Of a stretch of DNA of 64,000 nucleotides, positions 1-12,640 are shown one piece after another. The DNA is from Chelonoidis abingdonii. Its lineage: Eukaryota > Chordata > Testudines > Testudinidae. A program made the position numbers and the translations under genes. Position 1 is the stretch's first letter, and each line of letters begins with the position of its first letter. Below the pieces are notes generated by a model, which did not search any database, was not told the origin of the DNA, and saw nothing but the letters and a program-made list of their open reading frames with translations. The stretch spans positions 140,789,998 to 140,853,997 of the forward strand of contig NC_133772.1 of the NCBI RefSeq assembly GCF_003597395.2. Direction: 5' to 3'.

Positions 1-499
1 AGTTGGTCTCACGGGGGCATGGAGCAACTTTTTCTATGATTTTACACCTACAACCATTACAAAAAACAGTCTGGCTATTGCGTCTAGGCTGAGTTAGAGA
101 AGGGAATGGGAAACACACACAACTCTGACATCACTTGCGTGCCCTAATGCTAGAATCTGTCATCGGGGCCAGCAAGAGGGGAGAGCAGTCAGGGCAGCTG
201 TCCTGCGTGCGCCAACTCAACATCTGGAGGGGCACCAAATCATTGGTGCGCTGGTTTTGTTCCTGGTATTTTGGGGGGGGGGGGGGGGGGGGGTTGTTTG
301 TTTTTTGTTTAACTCCACTTTTGGGGGTGGGGACAAAAATGTTTTCCGCCCTGAACAACAAATATCTAGGCTAGCCCTCTTCTACTACACAGTATTTAGC
401 AATGCGTCAGATCAAAGTGTTATCTATATAAATAAATAACTATGACATTGGTTGCCATCACTGAACTTGGGGATAATAAACATGTGGAATGTTGTGTGT
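1..499. other. Unassigned sequence with a long poly-G run
   Basis: I see no gene or recognisable repeat here apart from the homopolymer at 273-293. The open frames that cross it are low complexity (glycine or proline runs) and have no family resemblance. Confidence 0.5.
273..293 (+). repeat. Poly-G tract, 21 bases
   Basis: An uninterrupted run of 21 G follows a T-rich stretch and is followed by TTGTTTG. It is a simple repeat whose length may be affected by sequencing error. G-runs of this length can form quadruplexes. Confidence 0.9.
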
Positions 500-3005
500 G
501 GAATGGGTACAGCTGCTCAGAAGGATAGACAGGGGAAAAGAGAGTGTTGCCTATATATTAAAATGTACACATTGGACTGAGGTGGAGATGGACATAGAGA
601 CGGAAGTGTTGAGAGTCTCTGGGTTGGCTAAGGGTAAAAAACAAGGTGATGTCGTCTAGGAGTATACTACAAGGCCACCTAACCGGGTGGACGAGGTGGA
701 TGAGGCTTTTTTTGAACAACTAACAAAACTATCAAAGCCCAAGATTGGTGGTGATGGGGACTTCAAACTATCCAGTATACATTGGGAAATAACACCGCGG
801 GGCACAGAATATCAATAAGTTCTGGACTGCATTTCAGACAACTTTTTATTCAGAAGGTTAAAAAGCTACTGGGGGAAAGCTGTTCTAGACTTGATTTAAC
901 AATAGATGGGGAACCATTGAGAATTTGAAAGTAGAAGACAGCTGGGTGAAAGTGATCATGAAATCAAAGGTTTGCAATTAAGGAGGGTAGAAGGGAAACA
1001 GCAAATAGAGAAGTGGATTTCAGGAAGGCGGATTTTGTAAGCTCAGAGAGGCTGATAATAAGGTCCCATGGGAATCAAGACTGAGGGGAAAAAACCTGAG
1101 GAAAGTGTGCAGTTTCAAAGGGACACTATTAAGGGCCAAAAGCAAGCTATTCTGATGGTAGGAAAGATAGAAAAGGTGGCAAAGCACCACTTGGCTTAAC
1201 CACGAGATCTTGCAATGATCTCAAAAATTAAAGGAGTCATAAAAAAATGGAAACTAGGTCAGATTACAAATGATTGAAGTATAGCAACACACAGGAATGC
1301 AGGTGCAAGTAGAAGCAAAGACACAAATGAGCTCAAACTAGCTATGGGATAAGGAGAAACAAGAAGACTTTTATCATACATTAGAAGAAGAGGAGACCAA
1401 GAGAGGGTAGCCACTGCTCGTGAGGAGGGAGAAACAGTAAAGAAAACTTGGATGGCAGAGATGCTTATATTCTTTGTTTTCGTCTTCACTGAGAGTTGAA
1501 GGATGCCTAAATAGTGATGCTATGGGAAGGGTAGGTTTAGAAGTAAAATAAAAAAAAGAACAAGATAAAATACTTAGAAAAGTGATGGCAAGTCACCAGC
1601 CTGATGAAATGCATCTAGCTACTCAAGAGCATAGAGAAGTATCTGACCTAGTATTTTCTTGGAAATCATGGGAGACGGAAGAGATTCTAGAAGACTGGAA
1701 AAGGGCAATATAGTGTCCATCTATAAAAAGGGAATAAAAACAACCCAACTACGACCAGTTAGTTACTTCTTGCAGGGAGTAATGGAGCAATGTAATTAAG
1801 AATCTCGCAAACATTTGAAGGTGGTAAGGTGATGGGAAAGCCAGCATGATGTGTAAAGAACAAATTGTGTCAACCAATATAGCTTTCTTGTAGGATAATG
1901 AGCTGTGGATAAGAAGAAGCGGTGGATGTGGGTACTCTAGACTTTAATAAGGCATTGATACGGTTTCACATGATTTTATCGATAAACTAGGCAATACAAC
2001 TTAAGGGGCTACTATAAGGTGGGTGCATAACTGGTGGATCACCGGTACTCAAGGGTTATTAATGTTCCCAATCTGCTGAAAGGTATAAACAAGTGGGGTT
2101 CGCAGGGGTTTTTGGCGCGGCTTGTTCAATATCTCATCAACAACTTAGATGTTGCATAGAAGTACGCTTATTATGTTTGCAGATGATCGAAACTGAGAGG
2201 ATTGCAACTGCTTTGAGACAGAGTCACCATTCAAATGATCTGGGCAAATTGGGAAATAGTCTGAGGTAACTGGATGAAGTTCAATAAAGACAAATGCAAA
2301 GTGCTCCACTTAGGAAGGAACAATCAGTTTCACACATACAGAGAGGAAGAGCTGGTCTAGGAAGGATACGGCAAAAGGGTTAAGGGGTATAGGTGACACA
2401 AGCTAAATATGAGTCAAGTGTGATGCTGTTGCAAAAAGCAAACGTGATTCTGGGTGATTAACAGGGTGTTGTGAGCAAAGACAACGAGAGTCATTCTCTC
2501 GCTCTTCTGCGCTGGTTAGCCTCAACTGGAGTATTGTGTTCAGTTCTGGCACGCATTCAGAAAGATGTGGAAATATGGAGAGGGTCGAAGAGCAACAGAT
2601 GATTAAAGGCTTGAGACCATCACCTGTGAAGGAAGGCTGAAGATTGGTTGTTCAGTTTGGAAAGAGAGACTGAAGGGACATGATAGCATTTTCAGGTATC
2701 TAAAAGGTGGCACAGGAGGAGCGACACTTGTTCGTCTTAGCCTCTCAATGCTAGAACAAGAGCAATGGTTAAACTGCACAAGGGAGTATTAGGTTGACAT
2801 ATGAAAAGTTCGTAACTGTCAGGGTACTTACAACACAGGAAAAATGCGTAGGGAGGTGGTGGGAGCTGGAGATATTTAAGAGTAGGTTAGATAAATGTCT
2901 GTCAGGGATGGTCTAGACAGTATTTGGTCCTGCCATGAGGGCAGGGGACTGGACTCGATGACCTCTCGAGTTCCCTTCCAGTCCTAAAGTCTATGAATCT
3001 ATGAA
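500..3005 (+). mobile_element. Degraded CR1 LINE, 5'-truncated
   Basis: This is a heavily mutated CR1-type non-LTR retrotransposon read on the plus strand. Near 660-790 a frame-broken endonuclease segment is visible (GVYYKxT, then GDGDF at the place of the usual GDFN motif). Near 1680-1770 the segment that leads into the reverse transcriptase can be followed (W, then IFKKG-like and NYRPVS-like remnants). The 3' end at about 2895-3000 is the typical CR1 tail, with GGACTGGACTCGATGACCTC and a terminal repeat of ATCTATGA. No frame stays open for more than 80 codons, so it is inactive. The left boundary is approximate. Confidence 0.85.
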
Positions 3006-6000
3006 TCCATTCCTGGTATCTGTCATGGTGGTAGGGGTTATACCAACCCCTAACAATGAGACAGCTGCTGCCCCACAGAGCTCCCAGTCTAGACAGACAG
3101 CTCATACAGGGATGGGGGAAAAGATGGACTAGAGCCTCCTTTTATACAGGAACTTGAGACATACACAGATTCAGTGTTGTGCCAAGATTACACAGGGCCT
3201 TAACCACAAGTTTGCCTTCCTCTCTCAGCAACAGATCTGGCTCACGTGTAGCTCAGAATAACCTCAGTAATGTACCGTTGTATTCATGCACTGCTTGCAA
3301 ACACACTGGCATTGCTCTCCACTCATCTCCTGAACACGGGGTTTGACAACCACGGGAAGTTTCACTGAGATTTTTCATGGTTTGTGATCCACAATAACAG
3401 CAGTAACTACTTCTTTGTGGATTTCTGATCAGCAGCTTTCACTGAAAACCTGCTGACATTGAGGTCTGCTTTGTTGGATGACTTAAGTAGCTACTCTTCC
3501 AATCAAAGGTATGCAGGGAAACATAAGAAATGATTGGAGATGGGGAAGCAGGGAGGAGGAGAGAAAGAGAGAACTGTGCATGTCCGGAGAGCATGACAAA
3601 GTGATTTCCTTAAACTCAGCACTTGCCCAGCTGAGAACAGGAGTGAAGAGGAAACATCTCATCAATATTTGAATAGCTGATCACGTAACTAACTTGACAG
3701 GCCATTTATATGGAGAGATTAGATCGTTGTATTGTACGCTCTGGGTTCTGTTCTGCCCTCGCTTACACCTTGCAAATCTCGGCTTGATGCAGAAGCGAAA
3801 TGAAGAGAGACGCTGCGTCTCTCATTTTAACTAGGTGTGTGTGGGGGGGTTGTTTTGTTCCTAAATGTACAAACATCACCATGTCTGCATCTTCCATCTT
3901 CTTCATTCTAACTTAAACACTGTAATGAAAATACATTAAACAAATAAATTTCCAGGATAAATAATTCCCGCTATTATATTTACATTATTTATATAACAAT
4001 TAATAAAATCCCCAATTAGTAATGCATGCATAGCTGGGATACAAAATGGGTTCCTCTTAGGAGCTAGGGAAAGAGAAAAAGGAGGATTAGGTGAATGACC
4101 TGCCTCAAAAGGTCTGTCAGCCTCCCCCCCACCCCTCATTCTGGGAGTTCTAGGGTGAGGAGAAGACCCTCCACTATTGCAATTTAGAGCAGCACGAAAT
4201 TGCACCAGGGGCTAGTTTAGCCCCCAAGAAGGGAATGGGGGGAAGACATAGTATAAAGCAAGTAAGTCGCTGCCTCCAAGATACTCTGGTGCATGCCTGG
4301 GATCAGGGCCACACTGTTTGATATTGTGGATTAATGTATTGGGGGGTAGATTGGCTTAGGCTGGCCTGAGTACGGGGTTCAGAGACATATGCCACTGCGT
4401 CCTAATCCCTGTTCTGCTACTGACGCTGCATGTGGCCGCAGGTCAGTCAGTGACCTCTATATTCTCAGACCTCTCTGCCCCCAGAAGTGGGAGTGCAACA
4501 CCCAATCACATTGTAAGCAGTGTTTAGCAGTGCCCAGTCCTGTAACTGGATTTGTGCTGGTGCAAGAAGCCTCAGACTGCAACCCTGCAAACACTCCCGC
4601 ATACGCTTAACTCTGTCATGTGTGATGAATTGGGAACTGATGGATTCTGTGAGAGATTCTGACCCCTGCGTGTCTGCGTCAGGCAGCAAACTCATTGTGA
4701 ACGTGCAGTCTTTTGCCTTCACAGTGCTATGTTGGCCTCCCTATTGGCTGGAACTCCAAAGGCTGATGGAGTGGCTAAAGAACAAAGGGAGAGGGTAGCT
4801 TACTCTTAAGTACCCAGACTTTTCAAATCTCTTCACTTGAGGCAAGACTGGTCCCTGCTCAGAAGTACTGGTTTAGGCAATGAACCACCTGGCAGCGGAT
4901 TGTGTTGTCAACTAATATATGCTGACAAGCATATAAACATATATCATATTAATAATATGTATTACCTGCAGAACATACATTAGAATGACTTAATCACTAA
5001 AAACATTAAGCATCAATTTTCTAACAGTGGCATAACTTAAACGGCCTATACCATAATCCTGATCACTTCTGCTAAATATCCCATAACTCCTCGCATTTGC
5101 TGAAGTAATCATTTGGCACAAGCAGATGCGAAACTTGTCAATATCAAGATACATTAGTTCTATTCTTACTACAAGGTAGTGAAATACCTTCACAGAATGC
5201 TAGTATCCAAACCAAAGATAAGGAAGGAACAGAATGACACATTAGGGAACTGGGAAAAATGGATGGGTTGGATTTTGGTGACATGTAAAAAGATGTGTAA
5301 TTTGTAAAAATCACCATATAAATAATACCAGCCAAAATGTGTAACTTGGGGAGCAAACCTTTTCTGTATGGTGAATATAACATTGCTGCACAGGACAGCT
5401 CCTCAGAGACTGGAATTGTCTAGAACCTTTTTCCTGTACCATAGTAATAAACATGATGGACATTGGTTATTTGGTCTCTTCAATATACTTCATCAAGAAC
5501 CAAAGTGGGGTCAAGCAATTGACCACCCAATTCATCATTCTCAAGCCAAGCTATGAGCCATCTGGCCAAAACAGTCAACCCAAGCAGCGTGGGTTTGAGA
5601 GCCAACTGCTTGGAAGGGGATAATGTTCAGGAAGCTTTGGGACGCTTGTGTTTGTTAATCTCAGGTACACTTGTGCAGCTGGTCAGGCAGAAGAGCACTA
5701 TGAGCACTCAGACAATTCAGTCTGCACAGGAGGTGATACTATGGCAAACCACCTTTGAAAAGTAACCATTGATATAAATAGTGCCTGATAAAGCACTTAG
5801 GGAAACACCAATATTTTAGGAATTCCTGGGAGATAAGCCACATTTTAAGTACATATAAAGATCAAAGCACTTTCCTTGTCTATGGGACAGACAGAGAATA
5901 AAGGGAGAGGAAAAGAATTCTATGCAAATACTGTGTAATAAACTAAAAGCCCAATGAAAGTGAGAGAGGAGATGTTAGAATCCTTTGTTGTAAAATTTGT

Positions 6001-7384
6001 AAATAATCATGTTAGTCCATCCTTTGCTCTCAGGATTGCAAATCATGTGTAACCTGCTTAAACTGAAAATGCCAGGACAACATAAACAAGAGCCAAGATA
6101 AGGAGCCAAATGGCATTGCAATGCATTGCCTCCCTTGTTCAGAACTGCACAATAACTGTAGAGAGCTGACAAAGGATCTAAAACTAGAACAAGATCAAAA
6201 TGGGAAATTAAAAGAGCAAGTAGAAGGTTATGAGCAACTGTAATGCTCTCAGCAAAGGAAGGGAAGAGCAGAGGTTGTCAGGAGAGATGCAGCTAGCAAG
6301 AGGGGAAATTTACTAAGCTGGTGAAAACAGGCTAAACATTTTTAAAATACCCATGGAGTTGTGCAGAAACAGTTAACTACAGCGGGGAAGGGCACTCCTG
6401 CAATCCACCTGGCATTCAGAGAAAGTGACAGGTACCGAGGGGAATAAATTCCAGTTTTGTGGGAACACGTAGCAACCTCCACTCTCCTCCCAGAGCCAGG
6501 AAAAAAACCCAGAGGTCCTTGTTCCTAACCTCTTGCCCTAACCCATTAAACCCCATTCCCCTCTGAGACTTAGTAACAGAATCTTTTCTATATTCAAGAC
6601 TACTCATTTGGCTCAGTTTGCTGAAGTCATCGCTGCTGCTTGTACTTTCAAATAACCTCACGGAATTAATTAGTCTCTCTCGACTCGTGTCTCTCCAACT
6701 TCCTACATTGCTTTTGCCTCGTTTCTGCCCTGTCTTTTAAATATTATAGTTAGTACTGAAACCCCCATCACAGACTGACGAAGTAATTAAAAAAAAGACA
6801 TCATCAAAATGCTCAAGGCAAAAATTTTACTTTAACTAAGTCCAGTAAATTAATGATTTTAACCCTTCAGGAATGCAACAGCTGATGATACTCACTTCCT
6901 TGAAGCTACAATTGCTAAGCAATAGAAATACTAAGTCCACCTCTAATCCCAGCATTAGCTAACATGTGAAATACGGGCTTTCCTTACTTCTAGGAGGTCG
7001 GATTCTTAAGATAAAAGTAATAAAAAGTAATGGAAACGGCCTTTAGTTAGCTAATTTAATACAACAAAGAGGGCAAATAACTTAATAGGGATTTTGATCA
7101 ATTCCAATTAAAAGTTGTAAATAAAAAGGTAATAATTTGTCTAATTAAATGTTTAATCCTTTTGATTACTTTTGTTTGTTTTCTAAAATGCATTTTCTTA
7201 ATAACTTTAATCTTAATGGTTTATCTTGTATAGTTATAAATACAATTTTGGCAACACTCATCTTTAATTTTCAGCTTATCCTATATGCTATGTATGTTGC
7301 CTGATGCTGTTCTGTGTTGTGTGTCATGTGACTAGTTTTTGTTGTTGTTTTTTTTTTCAACAAAAGCCAATTTTTAGACACACA
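3006..7384. other. Unassigned, probably unique sequence
   Basis: I found no exon-like frame and no repeat that I can name in this 4.4 kb. It is AT-rich from about 3880 to 5400 and 6700 to 7260. Open frames such as those at 4389-4610 and 4520-4798 overlap in different frames and resemble nothing I know. It could be intron or intergenic DNA. Confidence 0.45.
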
Positions 7385-7389
7385 ATTAT

Positions 7390-8016
7390 TGTAGCAGGGT
7401 CCACTCACCAGCAGGACACCTCCCGCTGGCTGCTGGGGATTAGCTCCACTCACGTCCGAAGCCCCATTCTGACACTCATTCACACACTTTGCCGTTTCTC
7501 TCTCCCACTGCAGCTCAGGTTGCTCTTTCTCCAGGGCTTGGCCTTCTGTTCAGGTCACTGTGTGTTTTCCCTTTCGGTGTATCAAAGTCCCACTGGATGA
7601 CAGTCATAGACAATTTTCTGCTTCACTGCCCAGTCTGTGCCACTTCCGTAGTGGTGGGTAAGAGAATCCGGGCCCACCCACTGCTCCAGGTTTCAGCCCA
7701 GGATCCCAAAGCTTGCTGCTGTTTCCCAGGGCTGCTGCTTCTTCACCTCCATCAGGCTCTTTCTCCACCCTCCTCTAGGTAGAGCCTTGGCTCAGGACCA
7801 GGACTATCAGGCTTATACTCCGCCTGGTTTCCTCCTTTCCTTCTCCACAGCTAGATATGGCTACAGGCCCATTCTGCTGCCAGCTTCCTGGCTTTATCAT
7901 AGCCCCACCTGATCCTTTTCTGCTAGGCTCTATTCCCTCTCAGGGGTTGCTTATCCAGTCTAATTTCCCTCAGGGGTGCCCTTTCAAGGCAGCTTTGGGA
8001 TGAATACGCCATCACA
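7390..8016 (-). mobile_element. Solo LTR with 5-bp target duplication
   Basis: On the minus strand the element begins TGTGATGGCG and ends CCCTGCTACA, giving the TG...CA ends of an LTR. It is flanked by an exact 5-bp duplication ATTAT (7385-7389 and 8017-8021). No internal retroviral region accompanies it, so it is probably a solo LTR left by recombination between two LTRs. A 5-bp duplication is seen in Gypsy elements and in some endogenous retroviruses, so the class stays open. I recognise the sequence from memory as a turtle repeat. The two frames at 7304-7782 are chance frames inside it. Confidence 0.8.
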
Positions 8017-8033
8017 ATTATAAAAAAGTGGTT

Positions 8034-8154
8034 TATATATATATATAAATGGTACCACACTACTTTAATGTTGTGCTGGGTTAGAAACATCAAAATATCA
8101 TTTTTTGCAGAGCTCAAAAAGACCTTAGTTATAAATACAAGTATATATATATAT
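8034..8154. repeat. Two short TA microsatellites
   Basis: Alternating TA runs occur at 8034-8047 and 8142-8154, about 95 bp apart, in AT-rich DNA just beyond the solo LTR. Confidence 0.8.
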
Positions 8155-10910
8155 TATGCCTCAGTAAATAATGCAATTACAAATAAAAAGTTTTCTTTTA
8201 TTAATCCAAGACTTTTTATTAAAAGAAAAAACTGTAGGAGAAAAACCGCAATGTTAATGCAAAGGTAATATTAATAAGATCATATTTTAGGTTTCTATAA
8301 ACTTGTTTGTGCCTTTTTTAAGTATTAAAATATAGGAAAGTGTGTTATAGCCAAAATGTCTAAAAATATAACTATACGCATTATGTCTGGTTACCCTGCA
8401 AATTGTTAAAGCTAACCAAATAATTTCAACAGGTTTCTACCTTTGTATCACAAACACATCCAAGTGTCATGGAAGTTTAATACCCTCAAAGTGTTCACAT
8501 AAACCTGGATTTAAACTTCATTTTGTTTTAATTTTGTACTATCTTCTTTTGTGTTATGTTAAAAAAGTTTTGGTTATTAAAGTTAGTGCTTTCAAATATT
8601 TAATAAAAGTTTAATTGCTCTCACATGCAAATTAACTCTAAACAAGTTTGGGTAAAAATTATGTTGCTAACTCTTACTGAAACAGAGTAGTTCAGTGGGG
8701 GAAAGCAATACACCTCACAGAAGATTTGGACCACCTATTTCAGCAGTCCAGCACTGTACTATGAAAAACTAGTAAAGCATGTTAAGGATGTCACACAAAA
8801 ACTGCAAAAATCAGAGTAAAAAGCAAAAAATAAAGGGTAAAAAACAGACCACTGGACACAAGGGGCTGAAGGTTTTAAAAGGACAGAAGCTGATCTGTGT
8901 GGGGGTCATTTTCTCCTATCCACCCAGCATGTAGCGGCCTCATGTGACTGGGCAGCCCACTTTCATGAGCCCAGATGCCCCCAAGAACTCTGGAGAACAC
9001 AACAGACTTGGATCCCAGCCCAGAGAATGCCCTCACATTGGGAGGAAACTGAGGCAGGGACATGCATTCAGTGCTTATTGTTTTGTATGATCTGTACAGT
9101 CCTGTGCTTTTACATGATTCATTTTAAAAGAGCATAAATGTCTCTGGTCTCTGTATGTTAGCTGCTTCCCAAATGTTACATGCCTCCGAAAGAGCAGAAC
9201 CCTAAGCAGCTGCGTCACAGCCTTGGGTAGAGTTCTGGGGGAGGGATGTGTTAAGGACAGTGAGTCTGAAGAGTCCATGCTGCACCCAGAGGGGCTAGGG
9301 AGATGGACAGAGGGCTCCAGCACTTGGAGGGGATTCCAAATAGATCTGTGCTCTGACAGTGTGCCTAGGGACAGTGGCTTTGTGAGTTTGGGGCAGTGGC
9401 TGGGCTCAGTTCAGGCCCCAGGAGCTTGCAAAAATCCCAGAGATCAAGAGCACAGAGTCTAGGGTTCCGCTCACAGCAGTCCCCGGAGGTTGCCAAGAGG
9501 GGGTGACCATTAGGATCTGACGCATCACATGAGTGATCTCTCACGTTAATGAGCGTATACGCATGGTTAAAGTTAAGCAGCAGGGCCTTCACGGGTAAAT
9601 TCTTTGTAGCAGGGACTGTCTTCATTTTACATATTAAAAATTAATTAACTTGGGGTGGCAAGGCTTGGCAAGTGCTTGCCCATCAATTTGGAAATGTAAA
9701 GTGCTAGGTAAATGTTAAGTATTAGTTTTGTACTATGTGCCTAGACCCAGCCATCAGGAGGGGATGGCTAGATCTCGTATGGGCATGAAAACGAGAAATC
9801 ACATTTAAGATTCCAACACGGGGACATAAGGGTAAATCCCACTGCAGAGGTCTGATGTGCCCAGATACCAACACCCTAAACACAGATCACTGCATGGAAT
9901 GTCACTCGATGTGAAGGGAGCTTGGCTTGTCCGTCCAGCCAAATGAAGGCTGGGAGACAATGAGATTCCTTTCAACAGACACACCAGGAAAGGTGAAGAG
10001 CTAGTTAAGCTTAAGGACAAGGTTGGCACTAGAACAACTGTGCCAGGAATGAATGCAGGCTGGAAATTAGAAGATTTCTAACTGCCAAAGAGGTGAGGTT
10101 CTGGCATGGGCTTCCAACAGGAGCTGCAGAGGTCAGGGTCACCACATTGTAGGGGTAGGGGGGAGAGACAATCTCCCTCTTTGTTCCCTGAGCAGATGAC
10201 AGAGAGGCACCTGGGCCAAATTTGAGTGAGCGGCATTGCCAGCTGGCATGCTGGGCAGCAGCACCACTCAGACCACTCTGATTTGTGGTGTCCAGGCAGG
10301 ATACGTGAACAACCTCCTTAGCAAAGCCTCTGGTGGGGGCAAGCAACCTAATTATTTTTGAAATGGAGGAATAATCAGGATTATATAACTCAATGATGCA
10401 GAAAGTCCCTTCCAGTTCTGTGCCCCTGTGTATGCTATTGTAGAACATACTGAAATTAACCAGGTCCACACACATCCCGGCGTTTAAACTTCATCACTGC
10501 CCAAGAACAAATAATTAATTATCTTCTAGTGAAGCAAGTCCAGGACAGAAAATGGGAAGGCTCGAAGGAACAGAGAGACTGCTCTGGAAGGAGGGAAACC
10601 ATGTTTTAAGCCTCACCCATGCAAGGAGACAGATGCACTGACTACTATATACCTAACCTGTTCTTCCTGGAAAGTCTGTTTGCCAAAAATAGTCAAACTG
10701 TTTGAGCCTCCATGACCCTGAAGGCCCAGGAATCAGGGGGAGGAAAAGGGACAGGCAGGGACATTGTGGAGTTCTCCTGGGGACAAGCTGAATTCTCAGG
10801 CCCAGGAAGAAAGGCTGCAATTCCATCCCAGCACAGCCAGACATTGAAGTGAACTGCCAGGCAACCTGAGCACAGATGGGGCAGATCTTGGGGAAGAAGA
10901 ATTGTCACTT
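8155..10910. other. Unassigned sequence, possible MIR-like tail
   Basis: There is no recognisable gene. AT-rich DNA runs to about 8650 and mixed sequence follows. A segment around 9610-9730 (AAAGTGCTAGGTAAATGTTA) resembles the 3' part of MIR-type SINEs, but the match is weak. The 148-codon minus-strand frame at 10029-10475 has no domain I recognise and is probably fortuitous. Confidence 0.4.
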
Positions 10911-10914
10911 CACT

Positions 10915-11085
10915 GGGATTCTGGAACCTTGGCTCAATTCCCAGCTCTGCAAAGCCTGCCTGGGTGACATTAGGCACGTCACTTAATCTCTGCACCTCGG
11001 AGGGGAGGGGATGGTAACACCACTTCCTTTCTGTCCCTTGTCGCTTTGGATTTAAGCTGTTCAGGGCAGTGGCTGTCTCTAGATG
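10915..11085 (+). repeat. MIR-like core SINE fragment
   Basis: The stretch CAATTCCCAGCTCTGC, then GTGACATTAGGCACGTCACTT and CTCTGCACCTC, follows the conserved core of MIR (mammalian-wide interspersed repeat) SINEs in order and spacing. The following GTTCAGGGCAGTGGCTGTCTCT resembles a 3' segment often linked to such cores in reptile sequence. It is an old, transposition-dead copy. Confidence 0.65.
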
Positions 11086-11896
11086 TGTCTGTGCAGCAGC
11101 CAGCACTATGGGATCCTGCTCTCAGTCTGGGCCTCTAATCTACTCAGGGGCATGCACAGGAATACAAACCTGGCTGCTTATTGAGAGGAACTTTCTGTGC
11201 CCCGCCCTGGCCAGAGAAGCTGGTTCTCCCCACCAGGGCTCTGAGGCCGGTGGAGCTCTCTCCCTTCTGATAGCTGGAAGAGCTGGATCTCTTCCTGGGT
11301 CCCCACAGCCAGAGGATCTGCCATCTCCCACCCTGGCCCGGGCTGCAGGAGTTTGCTCTCCCCACCCCGGAGAAGTTCTGTGCCTGCACTGACTGGGAGG
11401 AGGCACGATCCTGCTCCCCCCCACCGCACAAGCCCCTGACACTAGTGAAGCCCAGATACCTGTAAGAAGACAGGGGAGCTGTGTGCTGTACTCCCAAAAG
11501 AGAAGAATTTCAGGTCTCACCACAATGTATTTAGGGCAGGGTTTAAAAATGGAGATTTGAGACCAAACAGAATGTCCAGAAAAATAAATTGGACAACATC
11601 TTTCACTGCTACATCTCCGCAGAAAGAGGAGAAAATCCTTTAACAATAGACAAAAAGCCCCAGCCCCCACACAACACCATGGCTCCACATCACCATTTAT
11701 CCATTTCCGACTTCCCTCTTTTGCCTTCCAGGAAGATGCACACACAGTGATCAGCTCCCCTCCCCGTGCCCCTGCCCAAAACAGCTCTGTCTCATCAGCT
11801 GAGCAGCCTGTTGCACACTTTCTTCATGGCTGAAAGCCCCACACAGTACAGCAGCTTGCAGGCTTTGTTCAAAAGAGCTTTGTCGGCTAAGAAGCA
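11086..11896. other. Unassigned, locally GC-rich sequence
   Basis: The part at 11200-11430 is C-rich, and three minus-strand frames overlap there (up to 201 codons). Their different-frame overlap and lack of any known motif argue against coding. No repeat family could be named. Confidence 0.4.
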
Positions 11897-11904
11897 CCCT
11901 AACT

Positions 11905-12632
11905 CAGGACCGGCGCTAGGGTTTCTGGCGCCCTAGGCGCCGGGACATTTCACTGCCCCGCGCGCGGGTCTCGCAGCTCCGCCGGAACTGCCGCAGGCAT
12001 GCCTGCGGCAGGTCCACCGGTGCCGCGGGACTGGCAGACCATCCCGCAGAACGACTGCGGCAAGCTCCCACGGAGCCGCTGCCGCCCCCGCATCCGAAGA
12101 ATGTCCCCCCCCCAATGCTGGAAGCCCAGGAAAGCGCCGGCTTGGGCGCCCTGACCTGCGGGGGCGGCTCCCTGGACCGGGGGGGGGGCCCCTGCGGCTG
12201 CTGGGTCGCCGGCGGCAGCTCCCTGACCCTGAGGCGTGCTGACCCCCGGGGGGGGGGGCTCCATGGCTGCAAGCTTGGGCGGCAGCACACTGACCCCAGG
12301 GCGGCGCTGACCCGGGGGGCGGGGCGCCTGGGCTGCCCGCGTGCGGCGGCGGCTCGCTGACCCCGGCGGGGCGTGCCCTGGGCAGCCGGGCTGTGGCGGC
12401 AGCGCACTGACCCAGGGGCCTCCCTGGGCTTGCCCCGCGGCAAGGAGCCCTGACCCAGGGGACACCCTGGGCTGCCGGCTGCAGGCAGCTGCTGCCGCTG
12501 GCAGCTCAGCCCCTCCAGCAGCAGCGGCTACTACCATTTAAAAAAATTTGGGGGGGCGCCACTTTTTGGCGCCCCCAAATCTTGGCGCCCTAGGCAACCG
12601 CCTAGTTCGCCTAAATGGTTGCACCGGCCCTG
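11905..12632. mobile_element. GC-rich hAT-like non-autonomous element
   Basis: The element is flanked by an exact 8-bp duplication CCCTAACT (11897-11904 and 12633-12640), the length made by hAT transposases. Its ends are inverted repeats: CAGGACCGGCGC at the left against CAGGGCCGGTGC on the opposite strand at the right. A GGCGCCCTAGGC-type subterminal motif occurs near both ends. The 728-bp body has no transposase. It is very GC-rich and contains degenerate tandem units (GGCGGCAGC...CTGACCC...GGGG) at about 12160-12460. Overlapping frames of 175 and 195 codons are by-products of high GC content. Confidence 0.85.
12160..12470. repeat. GC-rich minisatellite-like core
   Basis: Imperfect units built around CTGACCC followed by a G-run and a GGCGGCAGC motif recur about every 40-70 bp, at roughly 12220, 12235, 12290, 12310, 12358, 12405 and 12450. 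The G-runs at 12179-12189 and 12247-12258 belong to this array. It lies wholly inside the hAT-like element. Confidence 0.6.
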
Positions 12633-12640
12633 CCCTAACT

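Noticed and set aside
10029..10475. 148-codon minus-strand frame
   Set aside because: No recognisable domain and no splice context. A frame of this length is plausible by chance in 64 kb.
11140..11745. 201-codon minus-strand frame
   Set aside because: Three frames are open over the same C-rich stretch. There is no domain or conserved motif.
11916..12537. Overlapping minus-strand frames of 175 and 195 codons
   Set aside because: They lie inside a GC-rich transposon with few stop codons by composition, overlap in different frames, and are proline/alanine/glycine-rich low complexity.
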